DNA of 46,501 bases from an uncultured Muribaculaceae bacterium (GCA_947176745.1 CAMWRV010000019.1:1-46501), one strand, 5' to 3'. Counted from the stretch's first letter, positions 26,943-36,820 are shown. The notes: generated from the letters alone by a model not told the origin. Translations and numbers: made by a program.

Positions 26943-29906
26943 ATGAGAACTCAGACGAGAAGAATCCGCGCGATGGCAACCGGGCTGCTGGCTGTCGTCG
27001 CCATGCTGCTGTCGCCACTTGCGGCAGCTGCACAACTCACAGTCAAAGGGCGCGTGACCGACACGACCGGCGAACCCCTGATCGGGGTCACCGTGCTCGT
27101 GAAAGGCACGGCAAAAGGCACTTCGACCGACATCGACGGCAACTATGCCATCGGCGACGTGCCCGACAGATCGACACTTGTCTTCACCTATGTAGGCTAC
27201 AAGGATGCGAGCGAGAACGTCGACGGACGCACCACAATCGATGTGGTGATGCAGGAAGACAGCGAGATCCTCAACGAAGTGGTGGTAGTGGGCTACGGCT
27301 CGCTCAGCCGCAAAGAGGTGTCGAGCTCGATCGTACAGGTAGACCGCAAGGACTTCAACCAGGGAGCGATGAACAACGCCATGGAGATGCTTTCGGGCAA
27401 GGTGGCCGGTCTCAACGTATCGACCACAGCAGCCGCCAACCCCAACGGATCGTCCGACCTGCAGGTTCGCGGCGCGACATCGATCAGCGCCGGCAACGGT
27501 CCGCTCATCGTGATCGACGGTGTGGCCGGGGGCGACATCCGCACCCTCGCGCCGCAGGACATCGAGTCGATGACCGTGCTCAAGGATGCCGCCTCGGCAG
27601 CCATTTACGGAACACGCGGCGCCAACGGCGTGATACTCGTCACCACCAAGAAAGGGACCGGCGAGGCCGGAGCGCCCGTCGTGACCTACGACAGCTACGT
27701 GTCGATGGGCATAGCCAAAGACCGTCCGGAAGTGCTGAGCGCAAGCGAATGGCGCCGTGCGCGCCGTGGCAACGACTACGGTGCCTCGACCGACTGGTAT
27801 GACGAGATCACACGCAAATACTCCTACGACACCAACCAGTATGTCTCGATCGACGGCTCCATGCCCTCGGGAGGCTACTACAGCGCATCGGTCAACTACA
27901 AGCAGGCCAACGGACTCGACATAGTCAGCAAGCGCCAGGAATTCGGCGGACGCGCCGCCGTGAGCGCCAACACCATCAACAACCACCTGCGCGTGACCAC
28001 CACTCTCAACGCCCGCCGCGTCAACGAGACATGGGGCAACGACGGCATGTTCGACACCGCGCTCGGCATGAACCCGACAATGCCCGTCTTCAACGCCGAC
28101 GGCACATACTACCAGCCCTCCTCACCGACCGACGCCCGCAACCCGGTGCAGGAGCTGCTCGTCAACACCTCGAAAGGAAACCGCACCTACATACTCGGCA
28201 CCGCCGAAGCCAGATACAACATCTGGAGCAACGAGAACCACAACCTATCGACCACGCTGTCATATTCGTTCAACTACAACGATCTCCGCAGCGACTACTA
28301 CACGCCTTCGACATCGGGCGAGTCGTTCTGGAACGGCTACGCCGGACGCGCCTCGATCGAATACGACAAGTGGTATACCAACCGTCTCGAATGGCTCGGC
28401 AACTACGGTTTCACCAACGACGACCATGACGTGAAAGTAGTGCTCGGCTACTCGTGGGAGCGCACCAACTGGGAGGCGATGTTCGAGCAGAACAACGACT
28501 TCACCTTCGACAATCCCCTCTGGTGGGGCATCGGCAGCGGGTCATACCTCGCCGAAGGAAAGGCAAGCATGTGGGCAGGCAAGAGCGAATCGACCCTTAT
28601 CGGTTTCTTCGGCCGCGTCAACTACAACTGGCGGAGCATCCTTATGGCCGCCGTGTCGATGCGCTACGAAGGCTCGACCAAATTCGGCAAAGACAACAAA
28701 TGGGGATCCTTCCCGTCGGTATCGCTGGCATGGGAAATCGCGCGCATGCCATTCATGGAGCAGTACAACGACGTGGTGCAGAGCCTCAAGCCCCGCGTGT
28801 CGTATGGTGTGACCGGCCGCAGCGACTTCGACGCCTACCAGTCGATCTCGACCTACACCAGCAACGGCAAATATCTGATCGACGGCTCCTGGGTGACAGG
28901 CTACCGCCCGTCGAACAACGCCAACCCGCAGCTCGCATGGGAGAAATCGACCAGCTTCAACGCAGGCGTCGACTTCATGCTCTGGAACCGTCTGAACGGA
29001 TCGATCGAATTCTTCGACCGCCGATCCAACGACCTTCTCTACAACTACACCGCCCCGCAGCCACCCTACGTCTACTCGACCATCCTCGTCAACGTAGGCT
29101 CGACCCGCAACCTCGGCATGGAGCTCAGCCTCAACGGCGACATCATAGTCGGTCAGCCCGTGACATGGAGCAGCGGCATCAACTACACATACGGCACGAC
29201 GAAACTCTCCAAACTGTCGAACGACATCTATCAGGCGTCATATCTCGACCTCTACCAGAAACCGGGCGTCGGCACGAGCGAATACTTCTTCCGCGTCGAG
29301 GAGGGGGGCAGGATCGGCCAGTTCTACGGCTATGAATACGCCGGCACAGACGCCGACCACAACATGCTTGTCTACAACAAAGAGGGAGAGAAAGTGCCCG
29401 CCTCGGCAGCCGACCCGACCGACAAGCGCTACATCGGCAACGGCGCCCCGCAGCACTTCCTGAACTGGAGCAACACACTGCGCTGGAAAGACTGGGACCT
29501 GAGCGTGATGTTCAGCGGCGCGTTCGGCTTCGACATCTTCAACATGCGCAAATACGGCATGGGACTCCAGGGATGCGGCACCGACAACGTGCTCCGCGAC
29601 GCCTATCTTGACAACAGCGACGTGTGGACCGGCGGCGGCGTCATATCGAGCTACTTCCTCGAAAGAGGCGACTACTTCAAGCTCGACAACGTGACCCTGG
29701 GCTACAACATTCCGCTCAAGAGCCGCAAGACCGTAGAGTCGCTCCGCGTGTACGTGTCGGCCAAGAACATCTTCACCCTCACCGGCTACAGCGGCAACGA
29801 CCCGTCGATCGTGACCTCGACCGGCATCACCCCCGGCGTGGACGTGTCGAGCGCATACCCCACCGCGACACAGCTCGCACTCGGCGTGACCCTCAAATTC
29901 CGCTAA
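26943..29906 (+). CDS. susC: SusC-family TonB-dependent outer-membrane receptor
   Basis: Imports starch oligosaccharides across the outer membrane with SusD as lid, driven by TonB. The 987-residue protein has a signal peptide (to ~31), the carboxypeptidase-regulatory-like domain (~33-110; VKGRVTDTTGEPLIGVTVLVKGT, split here), the conserved LNEVVVVGYG segment, and a plug domain with LQVRGATSISAGNGPLIVIDG. A 22-strand-type barrel ends VTLKFR. It is slightly shorter than the usual ~1000-1050 residues but complete. First gene of susC-susD-susE-GH13-GH97. Starch as substrate is inferred from the downstream CBM26, GH13 and GH97 genes. Confidence 0.93.
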   Translation: MRTQTRRIRAMATGLLAVVAMLLSPLAAAAQLTVKGRVTDTTGEPLIGVTVLVKGTAKGTSTDIDGNYAIGDVPDRSTLVFTYVGYKDASENVDGRTTIDVVMQEDSEILNEVVVVGYGSLSRKEVSSSIVQVDRKDFNQGAMNNAMEMLSGKVAGLNVSTTAAANPNGSSDLQVRGATSISAGNGPLIVIDGVAGGDIRTLAPQDIESMTVLKDAASAAIYGTRGANGVILVTTKKGTGEAGAPVVTYDSYVSMGIAKDRPEVLSASEWRRARRGNDYGASTDWYDEITRKYSYDTNQYVSIDGSMPSGGYYSASVNYKQANGLDIVSKRQEFGGRAAVSANTINNHLRVTTTLNARRVNETWGNDGMFDTALGMNPTMPVFNADGTYYQPSSPTDARNPVQELLVNTSKGNRTYILGTAEARYNIWSNENHNLSTTLSYSFNYNDLRSDYYTPSTSGESFWNGYAGRASIEYDKWYTNRLEWLGNYGFTNDDHDVKVVLGYSWERTNWEAMFEQNNDFTFDNPLWWGIGSGSYLAEGKASMWAGKSESTLIGFFGRVNYNWRSILMAAVSMRYEGSTKFGKDNKWGSFPSVSLAWEIARMPFMEQYNDVVQSLKPRVSYGVTGRSDFDAYQSISTYTSNGKYLIDGSWVTGYRPSNNANPQLAWEKSTSFNAGVDFMLWNRLNGSIEFFDRRSNDLLYNYTAPQPPYVYSTILVNVGSTRNLGMELSLNGDIIVGQPVTWSSGINYTYGTTKLSKLSNDIYQASYLDLYQKPGVGTSEYFFRVEEGGRIGQFYGYEYAGTDADHNMLVYNKEGEKVPASAADPTDKRYIGNGAPQHFLNWSNTLRWKDWDLSVMFSGAFGFDIFNMRKYGMGLQGCGTDNVLRDAYLDNSDVWTGGGVISSYFLERGDYFKLDNVTLGYNIPLKSRKTVESLRVYVSAKNIFTLTGYSGNDPSIVTSTGITPGVDVSSAYPTATQLALGVTLKFR

Positions 29907-29927
29907 CCACAAACACAGGCAAACCAA

Positions 29928-31697
29928 ATGAAAACAACAAGATATATCGGCGGCCTGCTTGCGGCAGCCGCCATGACAGCCGGCATGACCTCGTGCACGG
30001 ACCTCGACGAAGTGTCGTACGACCGCATCGACGCCTCAGTCTACTATCAGGATGAAAACAGCGTCAAGGGAGCTGTAGCGTCGATCTACGCGAGCGGCAC
30101 CGCCGGATTCCTCGAATACTTCTGGTATCTGAACGAATTTTCAGCCGACCAGGTGGCATGGCGCACATGGAACGGCGGCCAGTGGGGCTATGACGAGGCC
30201 GAGAAATTCGTGCTCTCCTCCCACACATGGAACTCCGAGTCGAAGATCATCCGCTCGGCATGGGAGAACGCATGGACCACGATCGGACTCTGCAACACGC
30301 TCATAGCCGACCTTGAGTCGCTCGACCCGTCGGCACTCCGCATGACCCGCGAGGGACTCGACAGCTACATAGCCGAAGTGCGCACCATGCGCGCATGGGC
30401 CTACTACAACAACTTCGAACTGTGGGGCGGCGCACTTCCGCTCAATATCGCCAACGACGGCAACATACCCGGCTCGGCCGATGCCGACTTCGACACCGGC
30501 TGCCGCGTGATCTGGCAGTTCATAGCCGACGAACTCGACGGCTGCTGGGAGAGCCTGCCTGCCGAAGACGGCTCCGGCCAGACCCGCAACCGCCTCAACC
30601 GCATGACCAACCGCATGCTCAAGATGCGTCTGCTTCTGAACTCCGCCCTGTGGACCGGCACCGACCGCTACGCCGAATGCGCCGAACTCTGCGAGGAGAT
30701 GCTCGACGGCCGCTACGGCGTCTACAGCCTCGCCGCCGACTACCGCGACATATTCGGCATCAACAACACCGCCTGCGGTGAAGTGGTGTTCGCCTTCGCC
30801 ATGGAAGAGGGACAGATGACCAACAACAACCGCAACACACCTTTCCTGCCCTACAACTACGGCGACATACTCGGCGGCTCCTGGAGCCAGGCCGGCTGGA
30901 ACTGCACCTGCCTCGTGCCCTCGAAAGACAACAGCGGCACCGTGCTTGCCGACGGAGGCACCGACAATCCGCGCAGCTTCCTGTATGACTACGGCGACAA
31001 ACTCGGCGCCGTCTACGACCGCTTCAACGACAAGGATGTCCGCAAACAGCCCTTCAGCTGCGACGCCTCGGGCAACTGGCAGGGAATATTCCTCATGGGC
31101 TCGCAGAACGTGACCGCCGACGCCGACCGCGACGGCCGTAACCTCGTCTATGTCGACCAGGTCGGAACATTCCTCAACCTCGGCCGTCAGCTTGAGACCG
31201 TGATGAGTCCCCGGTGGGGAGAGACCAGCTCTGGCTACCGCCTGCTGAAATATCCCATATATCCCGAGTCGAACGGCATAGACTGGCGCGACATCGACGA
31301 GGTGGAGTTCCGTCTTGCCGAGGTATATTACACACTCGCCGAATGCCGTCTGAGAGCCGGCAATCCTTCGGAAGCCAAACGCCTTGTCAACCAGGTGCGC
31401 AGCCGCTACTTCACTGACAAGAACGAGATCGAGGAGCCCGGACCCGGCTTCACAAGCTTCGACGCTGACTGGATGCTCAGCGAATGGGGCCTTGAATTCC
31501 TCAACGAAGGACGCCGCCGCCGCACAGACCTGCGCCGCTTCGACAAGTTCACACAGGGCCAGTGGTGGTTCTTCGGCCGCGCCACAGAGACCGACCGCCA
31601 GCTCCCCGCGCAGCGCGACCGCCGCTACGAGTGGTTTCCGCTCCCGCAGTCAGCTCTCATGGTCAACCCCGGCTTAGTTCAAAATCCCAACTACTAA
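29928..31697 (+). CDS. susD: SusD/RagB-family surface glycan-binding lipoprotein
   Basis: Surface lipoprotein that binds the glycan and caps the SusC barrel. The 589-residue protein has a lipobox (GMTSC, Cys24) and then the SusD alpha-helical fold with TPR helices: YIAEVRTMRAWAYYNNFELWG (one residue over a line, typical RAxxY motif) and RNRLNRMTNRMLKMRLLL. The C-terminal DEVEFRLAEVYYTLAECRLRAGNPSEAKRLVNQVR region is followed by WMLSEWGLEFLNEGRRRRTDLRRFDKF, all hallmarks of the family. It follows susC by 21 nt and is almost certainly in the same transcript. Confidence 0.94.
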   Translation: MKTTRYIGGLLAAAAMTAGMTSCTDLDEVSYDRIDASVYYQDENSVKGAVASIYASGTAGFLEYFWYLNEFSADQVAWRTWNGGQWGYDEAEKFVLSSHTWNSESKIIRSAWENAWTTIGLCNTLIADLESLDPSALRMTREGLDSYIAEVRTMRAWAYYNNFELWGGALPLNIANDGNIPGSADADFDTGCRVIWQFIADELDGCWESLPAEDGSGQTRNRLNRMTNRMLKMRLLLNSALWTGTDRYAECAELCEEMLDGRYGVYSLAADYRDIFGINNTACGEVVFAFAMEEGQMTNNNRNTPFLPYNYGDILGGSWSQAGWNCTCLVPSKDNSGTVLADGGTDNPRSFLYDYGDKLGAVYDRFNDKDVRKQPFSCDASGNWQGIFLMGSQNVTADADRDGRNLVYVDQVGTFLNLGRQLETVMSPRWGETSSGYRLLKYPIYPESNGIDWRDIDEVEFRLAEVYYTLAECRLRAGNPSEAKRLVNQVRSRYFTDKNEIEEPGPGFTSFDADWMLSEWGLEFLNEGRRRRTDLRRFDKFTQGQWWFFGRATETDRQLPAQRDRRYEWFPLPQSALMVNPGLVQNPNY

Positions 31698-31709
31698 GAT
31701 AGAAACACA

Positions 31710-33176
31710 ATGAAAAAGATAAATATATCATATATCCTGATGCTGGCCCTTCTGCCCATGCTGTGGGCCTGCAGCAAGGAAGAGATAATCTTCGACTCGG
31801 AACTTCCGCAGTTCGAGACCCGCGCCGGTTATCAGCTTCTTGAGGTGATCGTGCCTCAGAACACCTCCGCCACCGACAAGATCTACATAGCAGGCGCGTT
31901 CAACGGGGGCGCGGAGGCTGCCGCCGGCGACCCTCGCTGGGAGCTGGAGAAAGCTCCGAAGACAGACGCCAAATGGGGCATATACCTCAATCCCGCCGAC
32001 TTCGCCGAGGGCACGTCGCTGGCCGACGGCTACCGCTTCATCTCCGTGGAGCAGGGGGAAGAGCGCACACTTGCCAACAGCGAGGCCCTGCACACCGAAG
32101 CACCCGCAGCAGGCTCGCGCCTCAACGTGACCGTGGAGCGCTGGGCGGCATACTTCGACACACCGCAGAACCCCGACGAGATCGAACATGACGGATATGT
32201 GATCTACGTGGTCGACAACTCCGGATTCTCCGACCTCGCCATGTACGCCTGGGGTGACGCCGAGGCATTCGGCGGATGGCCCGGCATTAAGATGACAGGC
32301 ACAGTAGCCATCGACGGCACTACCTACAAATACTTCGACACAGGAGAAGCCAACAAAGGACTCAGCGTCAACCTGATCTTCAACGACAACGGCGGCGGTC
32401 AGCAGCTCGGCGACTACAGCGTCACCCTCGACCGCGACTACTACCTTGAGCTCACGCCCGGCGGCGTGCTCGAATACGATCCCTCGGCATCGGTGACACA
32501 TGACGGATTCGCGGTGTTTGTCTATGACCAGAGCGGATGGAGCGACCTCTACCTCTACATGTGGGGCGACACCAACGACCTCAACGGCGCGTGGCCCGGC
32601 ATGTCGCCGACCGGCACGCAGACCATCAACGGCGTGACCTACAAATACTTCGACCTCGGCGAAGCCAACATCGGCCAGAACGAACACGTCATACTCAACG
32701 ACGGCGACGCCACACAGATCGACGATGTGGTGGTGTTCGCATGCGACCGCGACGTCTATATCGAGCTGAAGGGAGGAAAAGCCACCGAGATCGACCCGGA
32801 GACCTACCAACCGTCGGGCGACACCCCCGTAACCCCCGATCCGGACCCGACGCCCGATCCCGACGCCACATACTACTCGATCTATGTGGAGGACAACACC
32901 GGCTGGGACAACCTCTACATCTACGCATGGGGCGACAAAGAGACCTTCGGCGGCTGGCCCGGCAAGGAATGCGACAGAACGACCACCATCGCCGGCGTGA
33001 CATACAAGGTATGGACCGTGGCCGGAGCAGGCGAGACCGAGAACCTCATCTTCAACGACAACGCCGGACTCCAGTATGACGCCGCCACCGTCACGCTCGA
33101 CCGCGACTATACGTTCAGCGCCGGATCCGAATCGGCGATTTCAAAGAAACCAGTCAAAATTGTAAGGAAAAGATGA
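31710..33176 (+). CDS. SusE/F-position surface lipoprotein with three CBM26-type starch-binding modules
   Basis: Likely holds starch at the cell surface for the GH13 enzyme. The 488-residue protein has a lipoprotein signal (lipobox LWAC, Cys21) and an N-terminal beta-domain (~40-150) resembling SusE/F-type domains. Three tandem modules follow at ~163-250, 266-354 and 388-471. Each repeats the pattern V-D-NSG-W-D-LYLYAWGD ... GGWPG ... Y-YF-D ... LIFND ... LDRDYY, the aromatic pattern of starch-binding module 26. A Pro/Asp-rich linker (TPDPDPTPDPDA) precedes module 3. No catalytic motif. It replaces both SusE and SusF of the classical locus. Its stop overlaps the next start (ATGA). Confidence 0.87.
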   Translation: MKKINISYILMLALLPMLWACSKEEIIFDSELPQFETRAGYQLLEVIVPQNTSATDKIYIAGAFNGGAEAAAGDPRWELEKAPKTDAKWGIYLNPADFAEGTSLADGYRFISVEQGEERTLANSEALHTEAPAAGSRLNVTVERWAAYFDTPQNPDEIEHDGYVIYVVDNSGFSDLAMYAWGDAEAFGGWPGIKMTGTVAIDGTTYKYFDTGEANKGLSVNLIFNDNGGGQQLGDYSVTLDRDYYLELTPGGVLEYDPSASVTHDGFAVFVYDQSGWSDLYLYMWGDTNDLNGAWPGMSPTGTQTINGVTYKYFDLGEANIGQNEHVILNDGDATQIDDVVVFACDRDVYIELKGGKATEIDPETYQPSGDTPVTPDPDPTPDPDATYYSIYVEDNTGWDNLYIYAWGDKETFGGWPGKECDRTTTIAGVTYKVWTVAGAGETENLIFNDNAGLQYDAATVTLDRDYTFSAGSESAISKKPVKIVRKR

Positions 33177-34510
33177 ATACAAGAGATATAAGCAAAGCGT
33201 TCATACTGGCCATGTCGGCGGCAGCGCTGACCGGCTGCGGCTCAGACGACATGGATATGCCCTCGAACCCCGCGCTCCCCGAAACGGGAGCCGAGGTCTC
33301 GACGAGCGTGATCTATCAGGCCAATCCCCGCTTCTTCGCCAAGAACGGATGCCTCGGCGCCCTGACAGCGCATGTGGAGGAGATAGCCTCCATGGGCTGC
33401 GACATACTCTGGGTGATGCCCGTAATGGAACAGGGTGAGAAAGATGCGTTCGGCTCACCCTACTGCATACGCGACTTCAAGGCTGTCAATCCGGACTACG
33501 GCACGATGGCCGACTTCAGGCGTCTCGTCGAGACCGCCCACGGCGCGGGCATGAAAGTCATGCTCGACTGGGTGGCCAACCACACAGCCTGGGATCACAG
33601 CTGGACAGTGACCCACCCCGAATACTACGTGCGCGACGCGGCCGGCAACATACAGCAGGCATCGACATGGACCGACGTGGCGCAGCTCGACTTCAGCAAC
33701 CCCGACACTGCCGGGGCAATGGCCGACGCCATGCTCTACTGGGTAGAGCAAAGTGACATCGACGGTTTCCGTTGCGACTACGCCGACGGCGTCCCCCACT
33801 CGTTCTGGGAGGAGACCATCGCGAAGCTGCGAGAGGCGAAACCGGGACTTCTCATGCTGGCCGAGAGCCGCGACGCCGGCTTCTATGCCGACGGCTTCGA
33901 CATGATCTACGACTGGGACTTCGCGCCCGCCATGTCGGCAGTATTCAACGGCGGCAAACCCTCCGACCTCTTCGCCAAGGCGGCCTCGACATGGAGCGCG
34001 GTGCCCGAGGGGAAAGAACTGCTCCGCTACGCGTTCAACCATGACTTCGCAGCCGAGAACGCGACCGGCACCACCTACGGCACACCCGAAGGAGCCGAGG
34101 CGGCCTACGTGCTGACAGCGATGCTCGGCGGCACGCCGATGATCTACTCGTCGATGGATGCCGACACCGACGGAGGCACACTGTCGTTCTTCAGCTACAC
34201 GCCGCTTGACTGGTCGTCGGCAAAACGCGGGCGGCTCGGCGCGATCAACCGCGCATACAAGGCCACAGCCGAGGCACGCCGAGGCGAACTGACCACCTAT
34301 GCCAACAGCAAGGCCGTGATGTTCACCCGCGCCACACCCGAACAGAAAATGCTCGTGATAGTCAACCCGACCGGCGGCCAGCTGACAGTCAAGACACCGA
34401 TCACACTCGCAGGCGAGACCATGACCGACCTTATCGGCGAAGGCGAGGTGACACTCCCCGCGGCAGTGACACTCGACGCCTACGGATATACCATCTACCT
34501 GAAACGCTGA
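33173..34510 (+). CDS. GH13 alpha-amylase family surface lipoprotein (SusG-like)
   Basis: Cuts alpha-1,4-glucan at the cell surface, in the role of SusG. The 445-residue protein has a lipobox (LTGC, Cys22), then the GH13 barrel with conserved regions DWVANHTAWDH (I), GFRCDYADG with the Asp nucleophile (II), LMLAESRDAG with the Glu acid/base (III) and FNHDFAAE with the transition-state Asp (IV). It is much shorter than SusG (about 690 residues) and has no inserted CBM, so binding is presumably supplied by the neighbouring CBM26 lipoprotein. Region II has DYADG instead of the common DxxKH, a deviation worth noting. Translationally coupled to the upstream gene through ATGA. Confidence 0.93.
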   Translation: MNTRDISKAFILAMSAAALTGCGSDDMDMPSNPALPETGAEVSTSVIYQANPRFFAKNGCLGALTAHVEEIASMGCDILWVMPVMEQGEKDAFGSPYCIRDFKAVNPDYGTMADFRRLVETAHGAGMKVMLDWVANHTAWDHSWTVTHPEYYVRDAAGNIQQASTWTDVAQLDFSNPDTAGAMADAMLYWVEQSDIDGFRCDYADGVPHSFWEETIAKLREAKPGLLMLAESRDAGFYADGFDMIYDWDFAPAMSAVFNGGKPSDLFAKAASTWSAVPEGKELLRYAFNHDFAAENATGTTYGTPEGAEAAYVLTAMLGGTPMIYSSMDADTDGGTLSFFSYTPLDWSSAKRGRLGAINRAYKATAEARRGELTTYANSKAVMFTRATPEQKMLVIVNPTGGQLTVKTPITLAGETMTDLIGEGEVTLPAAVTLDAYGYTIYLKR

Positions 34511-34516
34511 ACCGCC

Positions 34517-36637
34517 ATGAGACAACAGCTCATACATATCCTTCTGCTCGCGGGCGCGCTCGGCGCGTCTGCGGCAGAGATCAAATCGCCTTCGGGCGAG
34601 TTCACCCTCAATGTCGGCACCGACGGCTCCGGCAGAGCGGTCTATTCACTCAGTTACAAAGGGAAAACTGTAGTGACCGACAGCCGGCTCGGACTCAAGG
34701 CCGACGAGGCGGACTTCAGCGACGGGTTCACGATAACCGGCACGCGCACATCGTCGGCCGACGAGACATGGCAGCCCGTATGGGGAGAATATGCCGAAAT
34801 ACGCGACCGCTACAACGAACTCGCCGTCGATCTGCGCGGCGGGAGTCAGGATCTTGAGATGACCCTGCGGTTCCGGCTCAGCGACGACGGACTGGGCTTC
34901 CGCTACGAGCTTCCCCTGCAGGACAACGCCAACTACCTGACCCTGCGCGACGAACTGACCGAGTTCAATTTCACCGGCGACCACACCATGTGGTGCATAC
35001 CGGGCGATTACGACACCGACGAATACCTATGGGCCGAGACCACGTTCACAGGGCTGCCCGAAGCACTTGCCGGCTACGGCCGCCACTCCGAGGCGCAGCG
35101 CACCGGGGGCACCGTGATCCAGACACCGATGCTTCTGAAGACAGACACCCCGGTCTACGTCAACATACATGAGGCGGCCCTTGTGGGATATCCGGCCATG
35201 CTGCTCGACGTCGATACCGCGAAACGTTCGATGCGCGCCCATCTGGTGCCCGACCGCCACGGCGTGCGGGCCTATCTTCAGTTGCCGTTCCAGACTCCGT
35301 GGCGTACGCTGATCGTAAGCGACGACGCACGCGACATACTCGCCTCGCAGATGATACTCAATCTCAACGAGCCGTGCCGCATAGAAGACACAAGCTGGAT
35401 CAAGCCGATGAAGTTCGTCGGCGTGTGGTGGGAGATGTTCACCGGCACGCAGAAGACATGGGCCTACTCCGACGACTACCGGGCCAAGCCCGGCGTGACC
35501 GACTACAGCACACTCACGCCCAACGGCCGGCACCCGGCCAACACCGCCAACGTGAAGCGATATATCGACTTCGCGGCCGCCCACGGCATAGACGGCGTGC
35601 TTGTGGAGGGGTGGAACGAAGGCTGGGAGGACTGGTGCAGCTACCGGAAAAACCGGCAGTTTCTGTTCGACAAGCCGTATCCCGACTTCGATCTTGAGCA
35701 TCTGCGCGACTACGCCGCCTCGAAAGGGGTGAAGATGATCATGCACCATGAGACGGCAGCCAACGCCGCCGACTACGAGCGTCAGCTCGACCGCGCCTTC
35801 CAATTCATGAAAGAGAACAACTACGACGCCGTCAAGACGGGCTACGTCGGCGCGATTATACCGCGTTCGGAGCACCACACGTCGCAGTGGATGGTAGACC
35901 ATGCCAACCACGTGATCGACCGCGCCGCCGACTACCGGATAATGATCGACAGCCACGAGGCTCCGCGCCCCACCGGGCTTTGCCGCACCTACCCGAACTG
36001 GCTGGCACAGGAATCGGCCCGAGGCGGCGAGTTCGAGTCGATGGGAGGCAATCCCCCCTCGCACACGTGCATACTTCCGTTCACCCGCCTGAAGGGAGGC
36101 CCGATGGACTATACGCCCGGACTTTTCGAGACGCGCCTGAGCACATATGGCGAAGGAAAGACCGGACAGGCCATGACCACGCTTGCCCGCCAGCTTGCCC
36201 TTTACCTCACGATGCCCTCGCCGATGCAGATGGCGTGCGATCTTCCGGAGAACTACGAGCGGTTTGCCGACGCGTTCCGTTTTATCGAGGATGTGCCCGT
36301 AGACTGGAAAGACACCCGTTATCTTGAGGCAGAACCGGCCCGCTATATCACAGTGGCGCGTCAGGACAAGCACTCCGACGACTGGTATCTCGGCGCGATC
36401 ACCGACGAGACTCCGCGGGCCACCACGGTGCGCCTCGACTTCCTACCCGAAGGAGTGAAATATGAGGCGACCATCTACGAAGACGCTCCCGGCGCCAACT
36501 GGAAAGATAATCCTCAGGCCTACCGTATCCGCAAGGTGAAGGTTGATTCGCGCAGCCGGCTTAAGCTGAGCCTTGCCTCGGGAGGCGGGACAGCCGTCAG
36601 CATAAAGCGGATAAAGCAGCCGGGCTCCGTTAAATGA
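34517..36637 (+). CDS. GH97 alpha-glucosidase (SusB-like)
   Basis: Periplasmic calcium-dependent enzyme releasing glucose from maltooligosaccharides. The 706-residue protein has a signal peptide (MRQQLIHILLLAGALGASA) with no lipobox, an N-terminal beta-super-sandwich (~20-280), a TIM barrel (~285-600) and a C-terminal beta domain. Family landmarks are FVGVWWEM, GVLVEGWNEGWEDW, HHETA, and DSHEAPRPTGLCRTYPNW followed by ARGGEFE. By analogy with SusB the Glu in HEAP (base) and in GGEFE (acid) mark the inverting, alpha-glucosidase type rather than the retaining alpha-galactosidase type. It starts 6 nt after the GH13 stop and is the last gene of the starch operon. Confidence 0.93.
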   Translation: MRQQLIHILLLAGALGASAAEIKSPSGEFTLNVGTDGSGRAVYSLSYKGKTVVTDSRLGLKADEADFSDGFTITGTRTSSADETWQPVWGEYAEIRDRYNELAVDLRGGSQDLEMTLRFRLSDDGLGFRYELPLQDNANYLTLRDELTEFNFTGDHTMWCIPGDYDTDEYLWAETTFTGLPEALAGYGRHSEAQRTGGTVIQTPMLLKTDTPVYVNIHEAALVGYPAMLLDVDTAKRSMRAHLVPDRHGVRAYLQLPFQTPWRTLIVSDDARDILASQMILNLNEPCRIEDTSWIKPMKFVGVWWEMFTGTQKTWAYSDDYRAKPGVTDYSTLTPNGRHPANTANVKRYIDFAAAHGIDGVLVEGWNEGWEDWCSYRKNRQFLFDKPYPDFDLEHLRDYAASKGVKMIMHHETAANAADYERQLDRAFQFMKENNYDAVKTGYVGAIIPRSEHHTSQWMVDHANHVIDRAADYRIMIDSHEAPRPTGLCRTYPNWLAQESARGGEFESMGGNPPSHTCILPFTRLKGGPMDYTPGLFETRLSTYGEGKTGQAMTTLARQLALYLTMPSPMQMACDLPENYERFADAFRFIEDVPVDWKDTRYLEAEPARYITVARQDKHSDDWYLGAITDETPRATTVRLDFLPEGVKYEATIYEDAPGANWKDNPQAYRIRKVKVDSRSRLKLSLASGGGTAVSIKRIKQPGSVK

Positions 36638-36645
36638 GATAAAAC

Positions 36646-36684
36646 GACATTGTGATTAAAAATGAATAGACATTGTGATTAAAA
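36646..36684. repeat. 16-bp direct repeat after the GH97 gene
   Basis: GACATTGTGATTAAAA occurs at 36646-36661 and 36669-36684 (23-bp period), immediately downstream of the GH97 stop. Function unknown; it begins a 349-nt gene-free spacer that otherwise holds a hairpin and a large inverted repeat. Confidence 0.85.
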
Positions 36685-36765
36685 GCTGAAGCAGGAATTG
36701 ATTCGATAAACATAAGTGATGTAGGTAGACAAATACAATTCCAACAATTAATTCAATGCAAGAGC

Positions 36766-36801
36766 GACAGGCCGCCAAGTTGTGAAACTCGGCGGCCTGT
36801 C
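36766..36801 (+). terminator. Strong hairpin downstream of the starch operon
   Basis: GACAGGCCGCCAAGTT and its near-perfect inverted copy form a 16-bp stem with one mismatch (36766-36781 with 36786-36801) and a loop of only four bases. The position fits an operon terminator, although only ATTGTCTG follows rather than a T-run. Confidence 0.55.
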
Positions 36802-36820
36802 ATTGTCTGTGGCTGAGGGC

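Noticed and set aside
26748-27986. 412-codon minus-strand frame covering the susC promoter and 5' end
   Set aside because: Overlaps the promoter and the start of SusC; composition is that of an antisense shadow, with no domain.
33110-33173. Type IX sorting tail at the end of the CBM26 lipoprotein
   Set aside because: The end (basic residues after the third module) is short and lacks the sorting-domain pattern; the protein already has a lipoprotein signal.
35027-36373. 448-codon minus-strand frame opposite the GH97 gene
   Set aside because: Antisense shadow of a gene with clear catalytic motifs.
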